Counted from the stretch's first letter, positions 11,196 to 22,362 are shown. The stretch is 64,000 bases of DNA from Fonsecaea monophora (GCF_001642475.1 NW_019173939.1:434001-498000), one strand, 5' to 3'. Made by a program: numbers and translations. Notes: generated by a model not told the origin, from the letters alone.

Positions 11196-12508
11196 TTATT
11201 CCAGATGCCGGCCCCAGACGTAATCCAGTAGCCATTCTACAGGATAAGTGTGAGGTGAGATGCATGGCGGAAGGAACTGAAACCAGTCCTGGTCTTCATT
11301 AGTTGCCAAACATTTCGTGACTTTGGTGGCTTCGTAGTACCCCGGATAGAATCCACTGTCTTCCCAATCAATGACACCAGTAACAATACATCTTTTGTCT
11401 TCAGTGACGTCAACAATAATATTTGCTGGCCGCAGGTCTCCATGAGTGAAGACAATTTGACGTGAGCTCCGAGGAGTGAATGTGCGGAGGAAGTCGATAA
11501 ATATCTTGCTTCCATAGTTGGGGTTAGAAAATTGGAAAGTCTCAAAGTCTTTGACATCAAAAACGGGGGTTGTGCAGCGCCGTAGATGTCTCCTTTGGTC
11601 TTTGCAGCCCTCGCCCGCGACGCCGCCCAACGACATACCATTTGGGAACTCCATTGTCCTGAGATCACGGAAAATGACATCCAGTTGGTCTCGAACAGAT
11701 GCTTTCTGATCTGCACCCAAATCTGCCCATACTGCTTCGAGGGTCGGTCCTGACAGGAAGGAAGAGAGGAATATTGTTACGCGACCCATACGAAGAAGAC
11801 CACGTGGTCTGGGTGCCGGAATGCTAGGTTTGTGTTCTAGCAAGTATTGAAGTGTGGTGTACTCGGTGAATTCTTCAGCCCCCCATACCAGCTTTGCGAC
11901 TGTGTCAACACCACACTTCACTACCATTCTTCTGGACGGAAGAGGGCCTGTGTTGATAACTTCTCCTTCTTGAATGAGCTTGGTCAGAGCCATGGGGAAT
12001 TGTGGATCTGTTTCAATGGTGGGAGAGGCATTGCTCGTGTCCATTTTGCTCTTGATTAATTCTTGAACTGAGCATGATGGTTGATCCATAATCTGAACAT
12101 CGTCAGAGGAGAGAAGGTAGCGGATATCATCTTGAAATGTGGAAACCCAATGGTCGTCTTGTTTAGGCAAAACACTCTCGGGAGACGTGACGCCTAACAA
12201 GTCACAGAATGTCAGAAGAGGTAACAAGCTATGATAGTGACACATGTTTACCTACCATTATCACTTGCCATGGTCCTCTTCTTTTTGGGAGATCTTGCTA
12301 GTCTTGCAAGTCTTTGCGAATATTCTTTGGGAAACAGTGAGAGCAGGTCGGCCTCCGGATTGGAATCGACAGCTTTTCTCAGTTTCTTGAACAGGCGCTC
12401 ATTCAGCTTGGCGGCATCTGACTTTTCTTCGTAGGACGGAGGTTCCAGGGATCTCTTCCTTGCCATTGTCGTTCTCGAGGAAAGAGTATCACATTCAGCC
12501 GGCAGCAT
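11196..12508 (-). CDS. APH/choline-kinase-like phosphotransferase
   Basis: Exons 12508-12256 and 12193-11196 (intron 62 nt, GTAGGT...TTAG) give 416 aa. The kinase core carries the catalytic loop HGDLRPANI and the metal-binding region GVIDWEDSGFYPGYYE, which define the aminoglycoside-phosphotransferase (APH) fold family; MVVKCGVDTVAKLVWG likely forms the N-lobe nucleotide-binding strands. A basic, lysine-rich N-terminal segment (KRSLEPPSYEEKSDAAKLNE, KKLRKAVDS) precedes the domain. Fungi carry many such genes of unknown substrate; antibiotic resistance should not be inferred. A second in-frame Met (TMARKRS) 14 codons downstream is an alternative start. Confidence 0.8.
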
Positions 12509-13006
12509 GATTGACTTCTGACAGACTTGCTCTTGAGCCTTTATTTTGGCCGCAGTCTTGGCACATTTAACACTATTCCTATTATGGCTAAAGATGACGA
12601 GTAAAGTCTTGGCTCGACCAATTACAAGAATAATTTCTTTAGGTATTTACTTAGATTCCCCGCCAGCTAACTCTATTTTCCAGCTAGGTCTTTACTCCCA
12701 ACAATCTATAAAACGGCGATCGCGTCCCTGAGGTATAGGGAAATAGAGCCTTAAAACCTCAAGAGCTTTCAGGAGAGAGACCGTACTTTATACCGCTACT
12801 TATCTAAGGCATGGGTAGCTAGTCTACGCCTATTGCAACGAATCTACGTTTTGAGTAATACCCTCTCACCCTTGTTCATCAATGCAAACTCCTATCTGTC
12901 GTTCCACCTCACTGTCCCGAATTGCAGCATCGTATCCTTCCTTGCCTCCATCTGCTCTCCTAAATGAGGCATTCCACAGTCCGATGGCTTTGTTAGACAT
13001 GCACCA
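12509..13006. other. Intergenic, AT-rich
   Basis: AT-rich sequence with many stops in all frames between the APH-like gene and the kinase remnant. It could be an old, mutated repeat, but I recognise no transposon motif. Confidence 0.4.
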
Positions 13007-13791
13007 ATGGTGGACGACATCAAACTGCTCATGATTGGTATGAGCTCAGAGACATATCGAATTGGAAACAAGGTTGCAAACATCTGTCACGTACTCCTAG
13101 ATGATCCAGCGATCACGCAACAAAATCTAGAAGCATACCAGACTGAATCTCTCGTGTACCAAATCTTAGGAGAGCACCCTCGAATTGTACGGTGTCTATC
13201 GTGATGCCCGTCACAGGGTCGGGTCGAACTTGAGTTCTATCCCAACGGCAACTTGAAGGACTACCTTGAAAAGAACTATTCGAGCACGACAGAAGTCGAT
13301 AAGAAACGCTGGGCTCTTCAAATGATCGAAAGCGTCTTCTACATCCACTCAAAAGGTGTTCGACACGCAGACCTCCGGTTGGACCAGTGGCTTCTAGATC
13401 AAGGGAACGCCCGACTGTGTGACTTTACTCCGGATTCGATGCTCAACTTGCTCTCGGTCTCACAGGGAGGGCAGCGCAGGGCCTCGAATGTTCAAGCCAC
13501 TGGCTACCACGTCCGGATGATGTCGACAGTTCAGTGCAGACGGATCTGTTCGCACTGGGCTCTTCACTTTATGAGCTCATGGCTGGTCAAATGCCCTTTG
13601 CGCGTATCGATGATCATACAATAGATGTAAGATACGCAGAACGCATCTTTCCAACTACCGAGGGGCTATCGTTAGGAATCGAAATCACAAGATGCTGGAA
13701 TCAAGCATTTACGACCGCCGAGGAATTCTTGAATACTGCAAGGAGCAAGCTCTCGGAGGCTACTGAAACGTCTTTCTCTGTGTATACCTGA
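13007..13791 (+). pseudogene. Broken protein-kinase-like gene
   Basis: Forward-strand sequence encodes a small fungal kinase-like domain in pieces. The N-lobe segment (QQNLEAYQTESLVYQILGEH, then PRIVRC) runs into an in-frame TGA at 13202. The same frame resumes with RVELEFYPNGNLKDYLEKN, IHSKGVRHADLRLDQWLLD and NARLCDF. Near 13430 the reading frame shifts by one base and continues with GFDAQLALGLTGRAAQGLE and VQTDLFALGSSLYELMAGQM to the stop at 13791. The catalytic loop reads HAD rather than HRD and the DFG position reads DFT, so even the ancestor may have been atypical. A nonsense codon plus a frameshift make this a pseudogene; the true 5' end is not clear. Confidence 0.7.
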
Positions 13792-15008
13792 CCATGCACG
13801 ATACTGCCCCGTTACACGTTCAACGTGTCCTGTTCTGTCCCACATTGGGTACTTGATACTTGCAGAGACATAACAATGACTCCTAGTGGCATGGGACGCG
13901 CAGTTGAGGAGGAAGACATCCATGCAATTGTCGATTCCTTGAACCAGAACGTGAAGCCAAATGTGTACGAGTTTGAGCCAGCTGTGGAACAGAAATCTTG
14001 CCCCACCATCAACCATCCGATACGATACCCTCACCGAGCACTTTAGAATAGATGAAGTCTCTTTTCTTGTTTTCGGCGCACAAAAGCGCTATCGTCTGCC
14101 GTCGCAGTTGAATTCCTGCTTTGCAATATTCTTGGTTTCACCCTTATCGTCGGTCGTAGTAAATCTCTTACCACATCCAGGGAAGAATTTCGTAAAACCA
14201 CAAGCCTTCCACTGTCGCGGCTGCGGCGACACCACCCTCAAATCCACTTTTTCCCGAGACAACAGGACCCTGGCGAGAATGACAGTGAACCTCCTGCAAA
14301 ATCTCATGACAAACCAGAGGCGAAGTCACCAGCGAAACAGCCAAAATGTCAAATCTGTAAGGATCGAGGAGGGAGCGAGGACAATTATCGACTTTGGTCA
14401 AACTATCACAACCAAAGCAGAGGACTGGGAGGAGAGAGAGAATATCAAGGGAGGAAACTCCTAGTTTGCAGGAAAAGCATGTACTACACAGATTTTACCC
14501 CATAAGCACAAGGTTAGGTCGGGACTTGATAACCCCGTGTCGAGAAACGCTCCAAGGCTACTCACTCTGCTCACATACCATTAGTAGGAATTTTTGAGAG
14601 TTATATACCGTAAAAGCACATTTTCTTCCGCAATCGACCACAGGATGAGGAAAATAGGGCTTCCCGTTCGCTCAGCCGTACTCAAGCCTCATGCCGGTCC
14701 AGTTAGTACTACCGTGGGTGACCAGGTGGGAATCCTGACTGTCGATTGTTTTTGCTTCTCGAAGGAATATGGAGGGACGCTTTGATTTTGGGGGAGTGAG
14801 GGACTAGAAGTATATATATAACGAGAGCCTAGCGTTAGAGTAATTGGTGCGGAAGTTTTTGGTTGAGCAAGCGGGATGGTGTGTCAGGTGTGCCAGATCT
14901 TCGAAAGAAACAAGGTTTTCGGCAGACTACCTAGTACACTGCTAAAAGCCCGTTGATAGCCCCACATCTTAAGGCCGGGAAAACGTAGACTAGGACAGGT
15001 ATAGCTTG
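13792..15008. other. Intergenic
   Basis: No gene I can support. An open frame around 14170-14470 contains one CxxC pair (PKCQICKDRG) but shows no other conservation. A short TA run lies near 14812. Confidence 0.45.
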
Positions 15009-16487
15009 CTATGCTGCGAACGCATAACTCCCAAGGATTGCATACATCGACCACGGACTTGTATTTTGTCTCTTCTCCAGCACCTCTGCTACGACGCTGG
15101 CATTTCTCAGCCCAAAGTCGCGGGACAGGCACTTCAATTGCTGAATCACCCAATCTCGAATGTTCGTCTCGGGGCTTGCAAATATGGCAGCCACATAGAA
15201 CGGAAACAGAAGCGTGTAGGCGTGTAGCTTTCGGAAAGGCGAAGAATGAGTTGGCCTTTGCGAGAATTGTGGGCCGGCAGCGCAAATCTCCCTTGCCATG
15301 GTGTCAATGATATGAGAAGCAAAGGCGATGTTCAGTTCGTGCTGTGGATTATCAGTACTGCCCGAGATGATATTGATATATGTCGCTCGGATGAGGTTGT
15401 TGAGTAGAATTCGCATGACGCGGATAACGTTGCAAGTCTGTGCTGTAAAATAGTCAGGGTAGACGTCGTAGTATCGTTCCAGAACACTAGGAGAGCCTGT
15501 TGGGACCGAAACCCTGTGAGAAACCCAAGACGGAGGCATGTCTCGAGCAAGTGCCCCAAACTCGCTGTCCAGCTTCTTTGCTTGTGCGATGATGTCGGAT
15601 GGTGCAAGGACTCCCTCCTTGACTTCTCCACGGAAGTTAGCGTACTTCATAACCAGTCCAGAGACCCGCCATTTGGGATCTTTGGCGTCGACATGAGGCT
15701 GTATATCCGAACGCAGCTTGACCAATGCAGGTGGAATTGGGGAGTCGCCGGCCACACAGCTTATCAGCATGTTGGTGAACAGGCGAACTGATAGGCGGAG
15801 ACCGATATATGTTTGCAGTTGTTGTATACGACGCAACTTGACAAGGGCTAGAGCACCCTTGACGTGACTCATCCAGGCATCAGACGAGATGGGGCTGCGG
15901 TTGGTTATTTTTTCGAACAGGTCCAGCAGGAGGACTGCCAACAAGGTCGAGTCGGATGCAAGGAATTCTGCCGTAGCCACAGCACTTTTGACCAGCGGAA
16001 GGGCAGACAAGTAAGTCTCTCGCGCAGGCTTGTATGCACTGGCAGCGTCGTACTGAAAAGTGAAAAAGGCCAAGCTCACAGCGTCAACACTGGCTGCCAG
16101 GTGGCTGTCTAACGGGGCTTGTCGGCCCATCCGATCCAGAACATCGTAAGTTTTGGCGAACCCGAGGACGTAATGGGAGAAGAAGGCTGCCCTTGCTCTA
16201 TCGACAAGTGGAGTGTCGATGCTCGTTGCTATTGGGGCCGAAGACATGCCTCGAGCTTTACGTATGACTGACTGGCTCTCATCCCTGATCCTCAATTGAT
16301 CGGGGTCGCGGTAGCCCGCACAACTCAAACCAGCCCTCACACACTGGCCACAGGCGTCCTTGTGGAGATCGCACTGCCAACGAGTTAGCTAGAAGCTCCT
16401 AGTCCGGCCACACACAGGGGCTCTCACGCGAAGTTTCCTCCGTCTGCAATGAAGACAGGCTCGAGATGGCTTGCCGTTAAACACCAT
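15009..16487 (-). CDS. Zn2Cys6 fungal transcription factor
   Basis: Exons 16487-16428 and 16373-15009 (54-nt intron, GTGAGA...GGCAG) give 474 aa. The intron splits the binuclear zinc cluster: ACLHCRRRKLR from exon 1 joins CDLHKDACGQC and VRAGLSC from exon 2, giving C-x2-C-x6-C-x6-C-x2-C-x6-C at residues 11-38. This is the GAL4-type DNA-binding domain. The rest is helical and resembles the short fungal-specific regulatory region of this class. The gene is divergent from the disrupted SDR gene with about 600 bp between starts, an arrangement often seen for a local regulator and its target; that link is inference. The gene itself looks intact. Confidence 0.85.
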
Positions 16488-17092
16488 GATCAGCGGACTT
16501 GGGAGATAAACATGGAAAGAGATTCGGCGTCGACTGTGACCAAACTTTTTTCTCCATCGTCCTAACAACACGACTCAAGACCCGAGCAACCCTCAACGCT
16601 GGCCAGAGAGGTGCACATGAAACTGACTCTGGGAATGATGCGGCCTGCTCGTGGCAAAGAGCCAATCGGAGATCGTCGGACTCCCGGCCAAAGTGTATCT
16701 CCGACACCAGGCTATTCCACAAACAGCAGGTGTTCCGTCGACGTCACCTGCGGGCTCGAGATTGTGTTCTAGCCATTCTGCCATTCTCCCAATCTCCTTA
16801 CCTGTAGAATAGTACGACGCCTTTTGAATGCGTTGAAGATAGATCCTGCAGTGATTTATCCCCGTCTTGCTGCAGCTCACCCGTCTTCTAATTCCAATGT
16901 TTGGTAGGTTCCTACTGGAGGCACTTCGTCTAGCGGATGCCATACCCGAGAATTCTTTTCGGTCAAAGCAACCCCCCTTGACCTATATATACTTGATGAG
17001 CCCAGGGTAAGGACATTGGAATTTCCGTGAACCCCAAACTCGATCCCTTTTTACCATCAAGGTCAACTTTACAAAGTCAGATCGAAGCCACC
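16488..17092. other. Divergent promoter region of regulator and SDR
   Basis: 605 bp between the two divergent start codons. A TATATATA stretch at about 16984-16990 lies about 105 bp before the SDR start. No coding sequence is convincing. Confidence 0.5.
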
Positions 17093-17634
17093 ATGGCCTT
17101 TCCATATAAGCGAGCACTTATTGTTGGAGCGACGGCGGGAATTGGCGCTGCAATGGCAGATCACCTCATTCACCAAGGTGTCAAGGTTATTGCTGTCGGA
17201 CGCAGACAGCAGCGACTGGACACGTTCGTTGAAAAACACGGCAGGGACAAGGCCGGGGCAATCAGGTTCGACATTCGAGAGCGGGACAAAATGGATGATT
17301 TTGTGCGAGATGTCACAGACACCTACCCAGACTTGGATTGCGTCTTCCTAAATGCGGGAGTTCAGAGCATAATCGACTTGAGCCATCCAGACAAAGTCGA
17401 TCTAGCGGCTTTCCACTCGGAGGTGGAAGCCAACTTTTCATCATTTGTGGATCTCACCATGAAATTCCTACCCTTCTTGATGAACAAGCAAACCCAGACG
17501 AGCCTGATATTGTGAGTATGTCAAGCAAGCAAAGGGGCCATCCGAATTAACATCACTAGCACCGGTTCAAACCTGGCCATTATCCCTGCCTCTATGATGC
17601 CCGCGTATTCTGCATCAAAATCAGCCTTGAAGTC
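17093..17634 (+). pseudogene. SDR gene, 5' part, interrupted by the element
   Basis: Exon 1 (17093-17511) and the start of exon 2 (from 17560; intron 48 nt, GTGAGT...CTAG) encode the first two thirds of a classical short-chain dehydrogenase/reductase. The glycine-rich cofactor motif is GATAGIG (residues 11-17), the NAG motif reads FLNAG, the catalytic Ser region is GSNLAIIPAS, and the active-site YxxxK is YSASK. Conservation stops abruptly after SALKS at 17634; the following codons are unrelated. The missing remainder is found in the same orientation at 37,417. The start at 17093 has a good ACCATGG context and places GATAGIG at the usual distance from the N-terminus. Confidence 0.92.
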
Positions 17635-17658
17635 ATGTTCGGGCCTGCTTTGCAAGCC
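17635..17658 (+). repeat. Left terminal inverted repeat
   Basis: The left end begins ATGT followed by TCGGGCCTGCTTTGCAAGCC. The inverse complement of the right end begins ATCGGGCATGCTAGG and has AGCC at the same distance. The shared core is TCGGGC, any base, TGCT, then AGCC, with one 3-nt offset at the tip. The match is imperfect but lies exactly at the breakpoint defined independently by the SDR protein. Confidence 0.75.
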
Positions 17659-18064
17659 GAGTAGGGGTAACAAGCACTCGAACTTGCTTTATAAGCAGAG
17701 TACGGGCAAGAGGATCAACAGGATCAAGAGGATCTCCTGCCAACTAATGGCACCTGGAGATTGGTTCGAGCAACATGAGGGTCTCACACGCAAGAGGCAC
17801 GCAATTCCAGACGGAGTCCTTGGATTTAATATTGGCCATGTGCATGCAAGTCTACGTCCTAGTACCTCGTAGTTGGCGTCTGAACTCGAAGCATAGACCT
17901 GCCCCCAACCACAGCCTCTTTCTCCCAGCCCAGGTTGAACCGACGCCGTTGAATCTTCCTTTGGCCTAAATTCACGTCCTGAAAGCGAGACGGCGGCAAC
18001 CCAGTAGAGCGTGCTCCTAATCGGAGCCAAACAGTCCGTCCACAGAACTAAGGCTTCCAGCCCT
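17659..18064. other. Element left subterminal region
   Basis: About 400 bp without convincing coding sequence between the left end and the 3' end of the EED-repeat gene. Confidence 0.5.
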
Positions 18065-19236
18065 CTAGTCGTCTTTTGTATTTCCACCGACAGGTACATA
18101 TGGTGCATCTGGATTCCGGAGATAGTCTTCGTCGTCATCTTCATCATCCTCATCGTATTCATCATCTTCATCGTCTGCTTCATCTTCATCTTCTTCATCT
18201 TCTTCATCTTCTTCATCTTCTTCATCTTCTTCATCTTCTTCATCTTCTTCATCTTCTTCATCTTCTTCATCTTCTTCATCTTCTTCATCTTCTTCATCTT
18301 CTTCATCTTCACCATCTTCATCACTTGTGTTACGTGGAGTTGTATCGTCGTCGCTGACTGGCGGGTCTCCAGTGTCTTCAAGGGCAGCAGCCTCTCTATC
18401 GCCGTCCCGCTTCGACATTTTCTTGAAACTTTTCAGCCAATCTTCGCCCAGCATGCCCGCGTAGTGTTTCCCTTTATCGTCTGGAGCATTGGATGGGGAT
18501 TGGTTGCAGATGGGTACAGGAGCCGAATCCATGGTAGTTGTTCGGATGCGGTTCGAATCGTTGGTGTCCAAGGTGCGGACGCGAGCCTTCCTGGCCTGTT
18601 CAAGGGCAGCCGCTTCTTCAGGTTCGGGGGCACGGTGCTGAAAGGCTGGAGAAGAGATATACTTCGTTAGTCTGGCATGACACGAAATCGACTGGGTCGA
18701 TTCCCAAATTTAAGCTGACACTCACTTTGGATCCCAGCGGCTGCTGCAAGGGATTGGTATCTCTCACGAGTCTCAGGTCGGAACACGGCGCCGTCGTCGC
18801 CAATGACTTCTTCCAATTCCAAAGACTCGACGAATTGGACAGCAGCGTCCTCAAGACGGTTGACAAACTCGTCGCTGGTTCGAATCAGGTCATTTTGCTC
18901 GGCTTCTTCTATCAGACGGACGATTTTATTCGTCAGGCGTCGTGATTTAGCTGATAGGGGAACGAGAGGTGGCGGAGCAGTTGTTCTAGGACGTGATAAC
19001 TAGTCATTCGTCAATCTGAACAATTCGCTTAGCTGCTCTTCGAGTTGCTTGTGGTCGTTGCTGCCATATCGCCTCTTAATGTTCTTGCCCTTTTTGATAT
19101 TTTCGCACGACAGGATGAGTTCGTCGATAAATATGGCCATTTCTGTCATCTCATCTTCACCGAGGTCATCTTTAGTCCGGAAGGGACGCAAGGTTTCCGG
19201 GGAGGCAGGTGGAGATGCTGCTTTGCCATCCGCCAT
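18065..19236 (-). pseudogene. Acidic EED-repeat protein with one in-frame TAG
   Basis: Reverse-strand exons 19236-18726 and 18645-18065 (80-nt intron, GTGAGT...CTCCAG with a CTAAC branch-like site) form one continuous 364-codon frame, broken only by TAG at 19000-19002. Upstream of the stop is MADGKAASPPASPETLRPF and a helical, charged segment ending FRLTND. Downstream, in the same frame, is LSRPRTTAPPPLVPLSAKS, then RRLTNKIVRLIEEAEQNDL and a FVNRLEDAAVQFVESLELEE helix. The C-terminus carries about 13 EED repeats. No domain is recognised. CAG (Gln) to TAG is a C-to-T change in CpA context, as RIP would cause. A very small intron over the stop is unlikely because no good donor exists there. Confidence 0.65.
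18185..18309. repeat. 9-bp minisatellite encoding EED
   Basis: About 13 near-perfect copies of the 9-bp unit TTCTTCATC (forward strand), read on the reverse strand as Glu-Glu-Asp. It makes the long acidic tract of the EED-repeat protein. The many long open frames on both strands here are artefacts of the repeat. Confidence 0.9.
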
Positions 19237-19587
19237 GTTAGGCTATCGTGAAGAGGGAAGAAATCGACGGGGTCGTGAAGAGGGACGAAGTCGAAGGGAT
19301 CGATCTGGTCAGAGGAGGGAGGATTTTGGGTTGAGAAAGGAAGATGGAAACTTCATAGGCCTTGGCGCCCAACACCTCCACCAAAAGAAACACGATAGTA
19401 TAGTGCACTGTGGCAACTGTCCCAGCCTACCTCGCGAGCCAACGGGGAAATCCACAACACTCCACTTCAATTTTCCAGTAGTCACACCTCAATTCATAGC
19501 AGGTTAATATATCAGACTTCTAGACTGCGGACTTTCAGGGGACTCTTGACATTTTTGAAGGAAATTGGATCATATCCGGTGCCGCGC

Positions 19588-19698
19588 ACTTCTCTGCTCA
19601 TAACCATCCCCTTGTTCAGAATGCCCGAGACATTTAGCTAACCGGATACATGCCGCCGTCGACTTCTCTGCTCATAACGATCCTCTTATTTAGAATGG
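19588..19698. repeat. Diverged 74-bp direct repeat
   Basis: Two copies of an ACTTCTCTGCTCATAAC-containing unit begin 74 bp apart at 19588 and 19662, followed in both by ATCC-CTT-TT-AGAATG-like sequence. Confidence 0.6.
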
Positions 19699-20834
19699 CC
19701 CGGGGCAGTTCGCTGGGGTATCCGTAACAGAAGCTACTCCAATGAGAATGGGCTCCAGTAAATTACTACATAGATGGAAAATGGCATTATGTTGCAGGCC
19801 GATACTCCTGCTCATACAGAACCTGTGTCTCGTGCCGCAGCGGCCGCCACGAAAGTGCCAAAGGAAAACATCCTTCACTTGTTCTTCATGTGGCGTCAGG
19901 CCACCCTTAGTCACCCATTAGCCTAACTCTCCTATCACTGCAGCTGCCGAAATATGACGAAGTCCCAGCGGCTTCATTCCTTTGCAGAGCCCAAGGAAGT
20001 TCAACGCCAGCAGTCTGATATCATACACAACTTCCACACTACACCCTAACTACCCCGAGTGATGGCCCTAAAGAACAAGGCTTACAATCGGTTCCTTCCA
20101 AGGTGGCGGTCAATGCCTACGATAGATGGGTCTCCTCCTCGAGGCTACGGGACGGGATTGCGACCACTATCAGCAGATCCTTAGCCTATCTGCTTCTGAG
20201 TCAGTCAAAGGCTCCAGGGTGGTCAGTATAGCAACCACGAATGTGGCATAATAGCCCGTCCACGAACGAGTGCACTATGATCAACAAGTCCGATACACTA
20301 CCCATCGCGATGAGGTCAGGCCTCGAGGCATAAAGAATTCCGCTTGATCTTGAAAACTTCCAAATCGGCTCGAAAAGATCTAATGAAGAACACAAAGATC
20401 AAGCTGAGGAAATCCTCGATAATTAATAATTATAAATTGTCAAGTGTAGAAGTGCTTCAAGTGCATAATGAACAGAGTACCAGAGGGCGAGGAGTCGGGG
20501 ACCCCAGAGATGTTTGAGGTCAAACCCGTCGAAGAGTGTCCTCTTAAGCTCAAGCAGGTGGTCGGCGATGGTTCGGACTTGAACAGCAGCAGCAGCGGCA
20601 ACAGCAGCAGCATTATTTTCCTACCATGTCCACAAAGCACTCAGCCTTCCACCTAAAGTCCCCTGACACTGAAATGTAAGTGAGGCCGGCGCTACGAAGA
20701 GTAAGGACGCTAGAATCTTATAAGCAACCGCCTCACTAGAAGCGGTGACTTTGAAGGCGGTGGATAAGAGAGTCGAGGGTTACCAGGCAATAGATATAAA
20801 GTACTGCCTAGATCTTTGATGTCAACGATGAAGT

Positions 20835-21060
20835 CGATAATCCACCAGGGGGGAATGAAAGGAGGCACGTCTCGCGCCATAAAAAGATCTTGTTTCGAGC
20901 GGCGAAAAGGTTGCTAAAAGCTTCACGACAGGTCTCTAGTCTACATGATGGGACCGATCACCTATCCAGGAGGAGTGGAATTGGTGACGTCTCGAGCCGC
21001 AGCAGAACCTTTTCGGAGCGGCCCAAATGGAGTCAAAAGCTTCATGATACCGATTGTGCG
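20835..21060. repeat. Diverged 120-bp direct repeat with GTCTCG motif
   Basis: Unit 1 (from 20835) and unit 2 (from 20955) align over CGAT, CCAGG, GG, ACGTCTCG(C/A)GCC, CGAGCGGC/CGGAGCGGC and AAAAGCTTCA, with many differences. The offset is 120 bp. Confidence 0.55.
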
Positions 21061-21266
21061 AGGATATAAGTCGAGCCGCTCAAGATTAGATTGTATCCTG
21101 TTGAGCGAAGATTGTTTGCCCCCCAAAACTACATTTGCGCTTAAAATGGGCAATGATCAGCAACGAAATGCACAAAGTGTCTATCATCAAGCACATATCA
21201 TTTTCTTTCTACTCCCTATACCTCGCCATGTGAAAGCACAGAGCCACGAGTTCTCGGCTGTTATGT

Positions 21267-22078
21267 CTAGAGATCGAGATTCTCAGTCGTCTCCTTCTGC
21301 GCACAGCGTCGCTCGTATCTCTCGTTGCGCTCGGATCTCTGTGTCTCGCGGCAAAAGCGGCAAGGGCAGTAGTCCATGTCAGAGGGGTCGAAACTCTCTT
21401 CCATCTGCTCCGCAGTGAGCTCATTGCCATTACCGTCAAATGTTCCCCTCTTGCATGGAATGTATTCCCACTCAACAGCATCATTCTGGTACGCTGCTGA
21501 GCTGAAGTCATGCTCCTCTTCAACAAACTCCATGCCTTGCTCCCTCAATCTTTCTGCCTCCTCGGCCAGTGTTTCCTGCAAATCAATTAGCTACAGTCAA
21601 AACTGACCGCGTCGATACTCACTAGTGCCCTGCAAATCCTTTCTTGTCTTCTTGCTGCATTGCGTCCATTTTCATCAAATCGCTCATCATTCATGACCAT
21701 TTCCTCGTCAGCATCAAGCATCTCCTCATCTGGGAGCTCTTCTTCAAACTCCGAATCGTAGTCCCCATCTTCTGACCCATCTTCTGACTCATCCTCCAGG
21801 TTTAAGAGAGTCGTGCTCGGGTTCTCGATGCCAGCTGCTTCGTATTGTTGATCAGTGAGAGGCTGTTGGATTTCGGTAGCAAGCTCCATAATATCTGCGT
21901 CCAATTCGTCGGGCTCCTCTATCATGTCTGCTTCACTGTCATCGTGATCTCCTTCTCCATCGCTAGCATCGTCGGAAGTGACAAAATCTTCGTCTTCATC
22001 TTCGGGCGAGAAAGTCGTTAGGAGCAGGCTCTTCGTGTCGCGCTCTGCTGATGCACAGTCATCAGTGGAAGAGGTCAT
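21267..22078 (-). CDS. Acidic protein of unknown function
   Basis: Exons 22078-21623 and 21575-21267 (47-nt intron, GTGAGT...TGCAG) give 254 aa. The first half is extremely acidic (for example EDEDEDFVTSDDASDGEGDH and DEEMLDADEEMVMNDERFDE). Exon 2 begins ETLAEEAERLREQGMEFVEE, probably helical, and ends with a small cysteine group DMDYCPCRFCRE before a basic tail (RNERYERRC). I recognise no family. It faces the helicase gene across a 284-bp divergent promoter carrying a CGAC-CCT-GTCG dyad at 22098. The intron carries a near copy of the same dyad at 21604. An acidic partner of a DNA-bound complex is possible, but that is inference only. Confidence 0.7.
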
Positions 22079-22362
22079 CTTGGGATGAAGACTGAACTCG
22101 ACCCTGTCGATTCTGGTGCCAACTAGATCCGCGAAGCGCTGGAAATCATCTAAAGATAGTTTTGAGGAATAAGACAGAATGTCTTCTTAATTCAATTTTG
22201 AAGAGGGTGAGGCAATGGTGAAGTGAAGTTGTCACCGTCATACTATGATCTCAGTGACTTGAGAACTCAACATCATCATCAATTTTCATTCTTGGGAACC
22301 TCATTCTCACTCGTTTTTATGAAACATCTGTCTAGCGATTTGCACTACCCACCGCCTGGACC

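Larger units (their letters stand above)
19237..21266. other. Element non-coding region with diverged repeats
   Basis: About 2 kb without a convincing gene. It contains two diverged direct repeats: a pair of about 38 bp with a 74-bp offset (from 19588 and 19662, shared ACTTCTCTGCTCATAAC), and a pair about 110 bp long with a 120-bp offset (20835 and 20955). Each unit of the second pair carries a GTCTCG(C/A)GCC motif, at 20869 and 20989. A further GTCTCGTGCC is at 19827, and the dyad TCGACGGGGTCG is at 19264. Confidence 0.6.

Noticed and set aside
12546..12900. AT-rich stretch as a decayed DNA transposon
   Set aside because: I tried both strands for pogo/Fot1-like or other transposase patterns and found none.
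13961..14464. Possible cysteine-containing protein (CQIC)
   Set aside because: Only one CxxC pair is visible and the frame has no other support.
18011..18670. Long forward-strand open frames through the TTCTTCATC array
   Set aside because: They are created by the 9-bp repeat and have no coding character; the reverse strand holds the real gene.
18540..18900. GTTCGAATC-like strings as tRNA T-loops
   Set aside because: They lie in coding sequence and no acceptor or anticodon stem can be formed around them.
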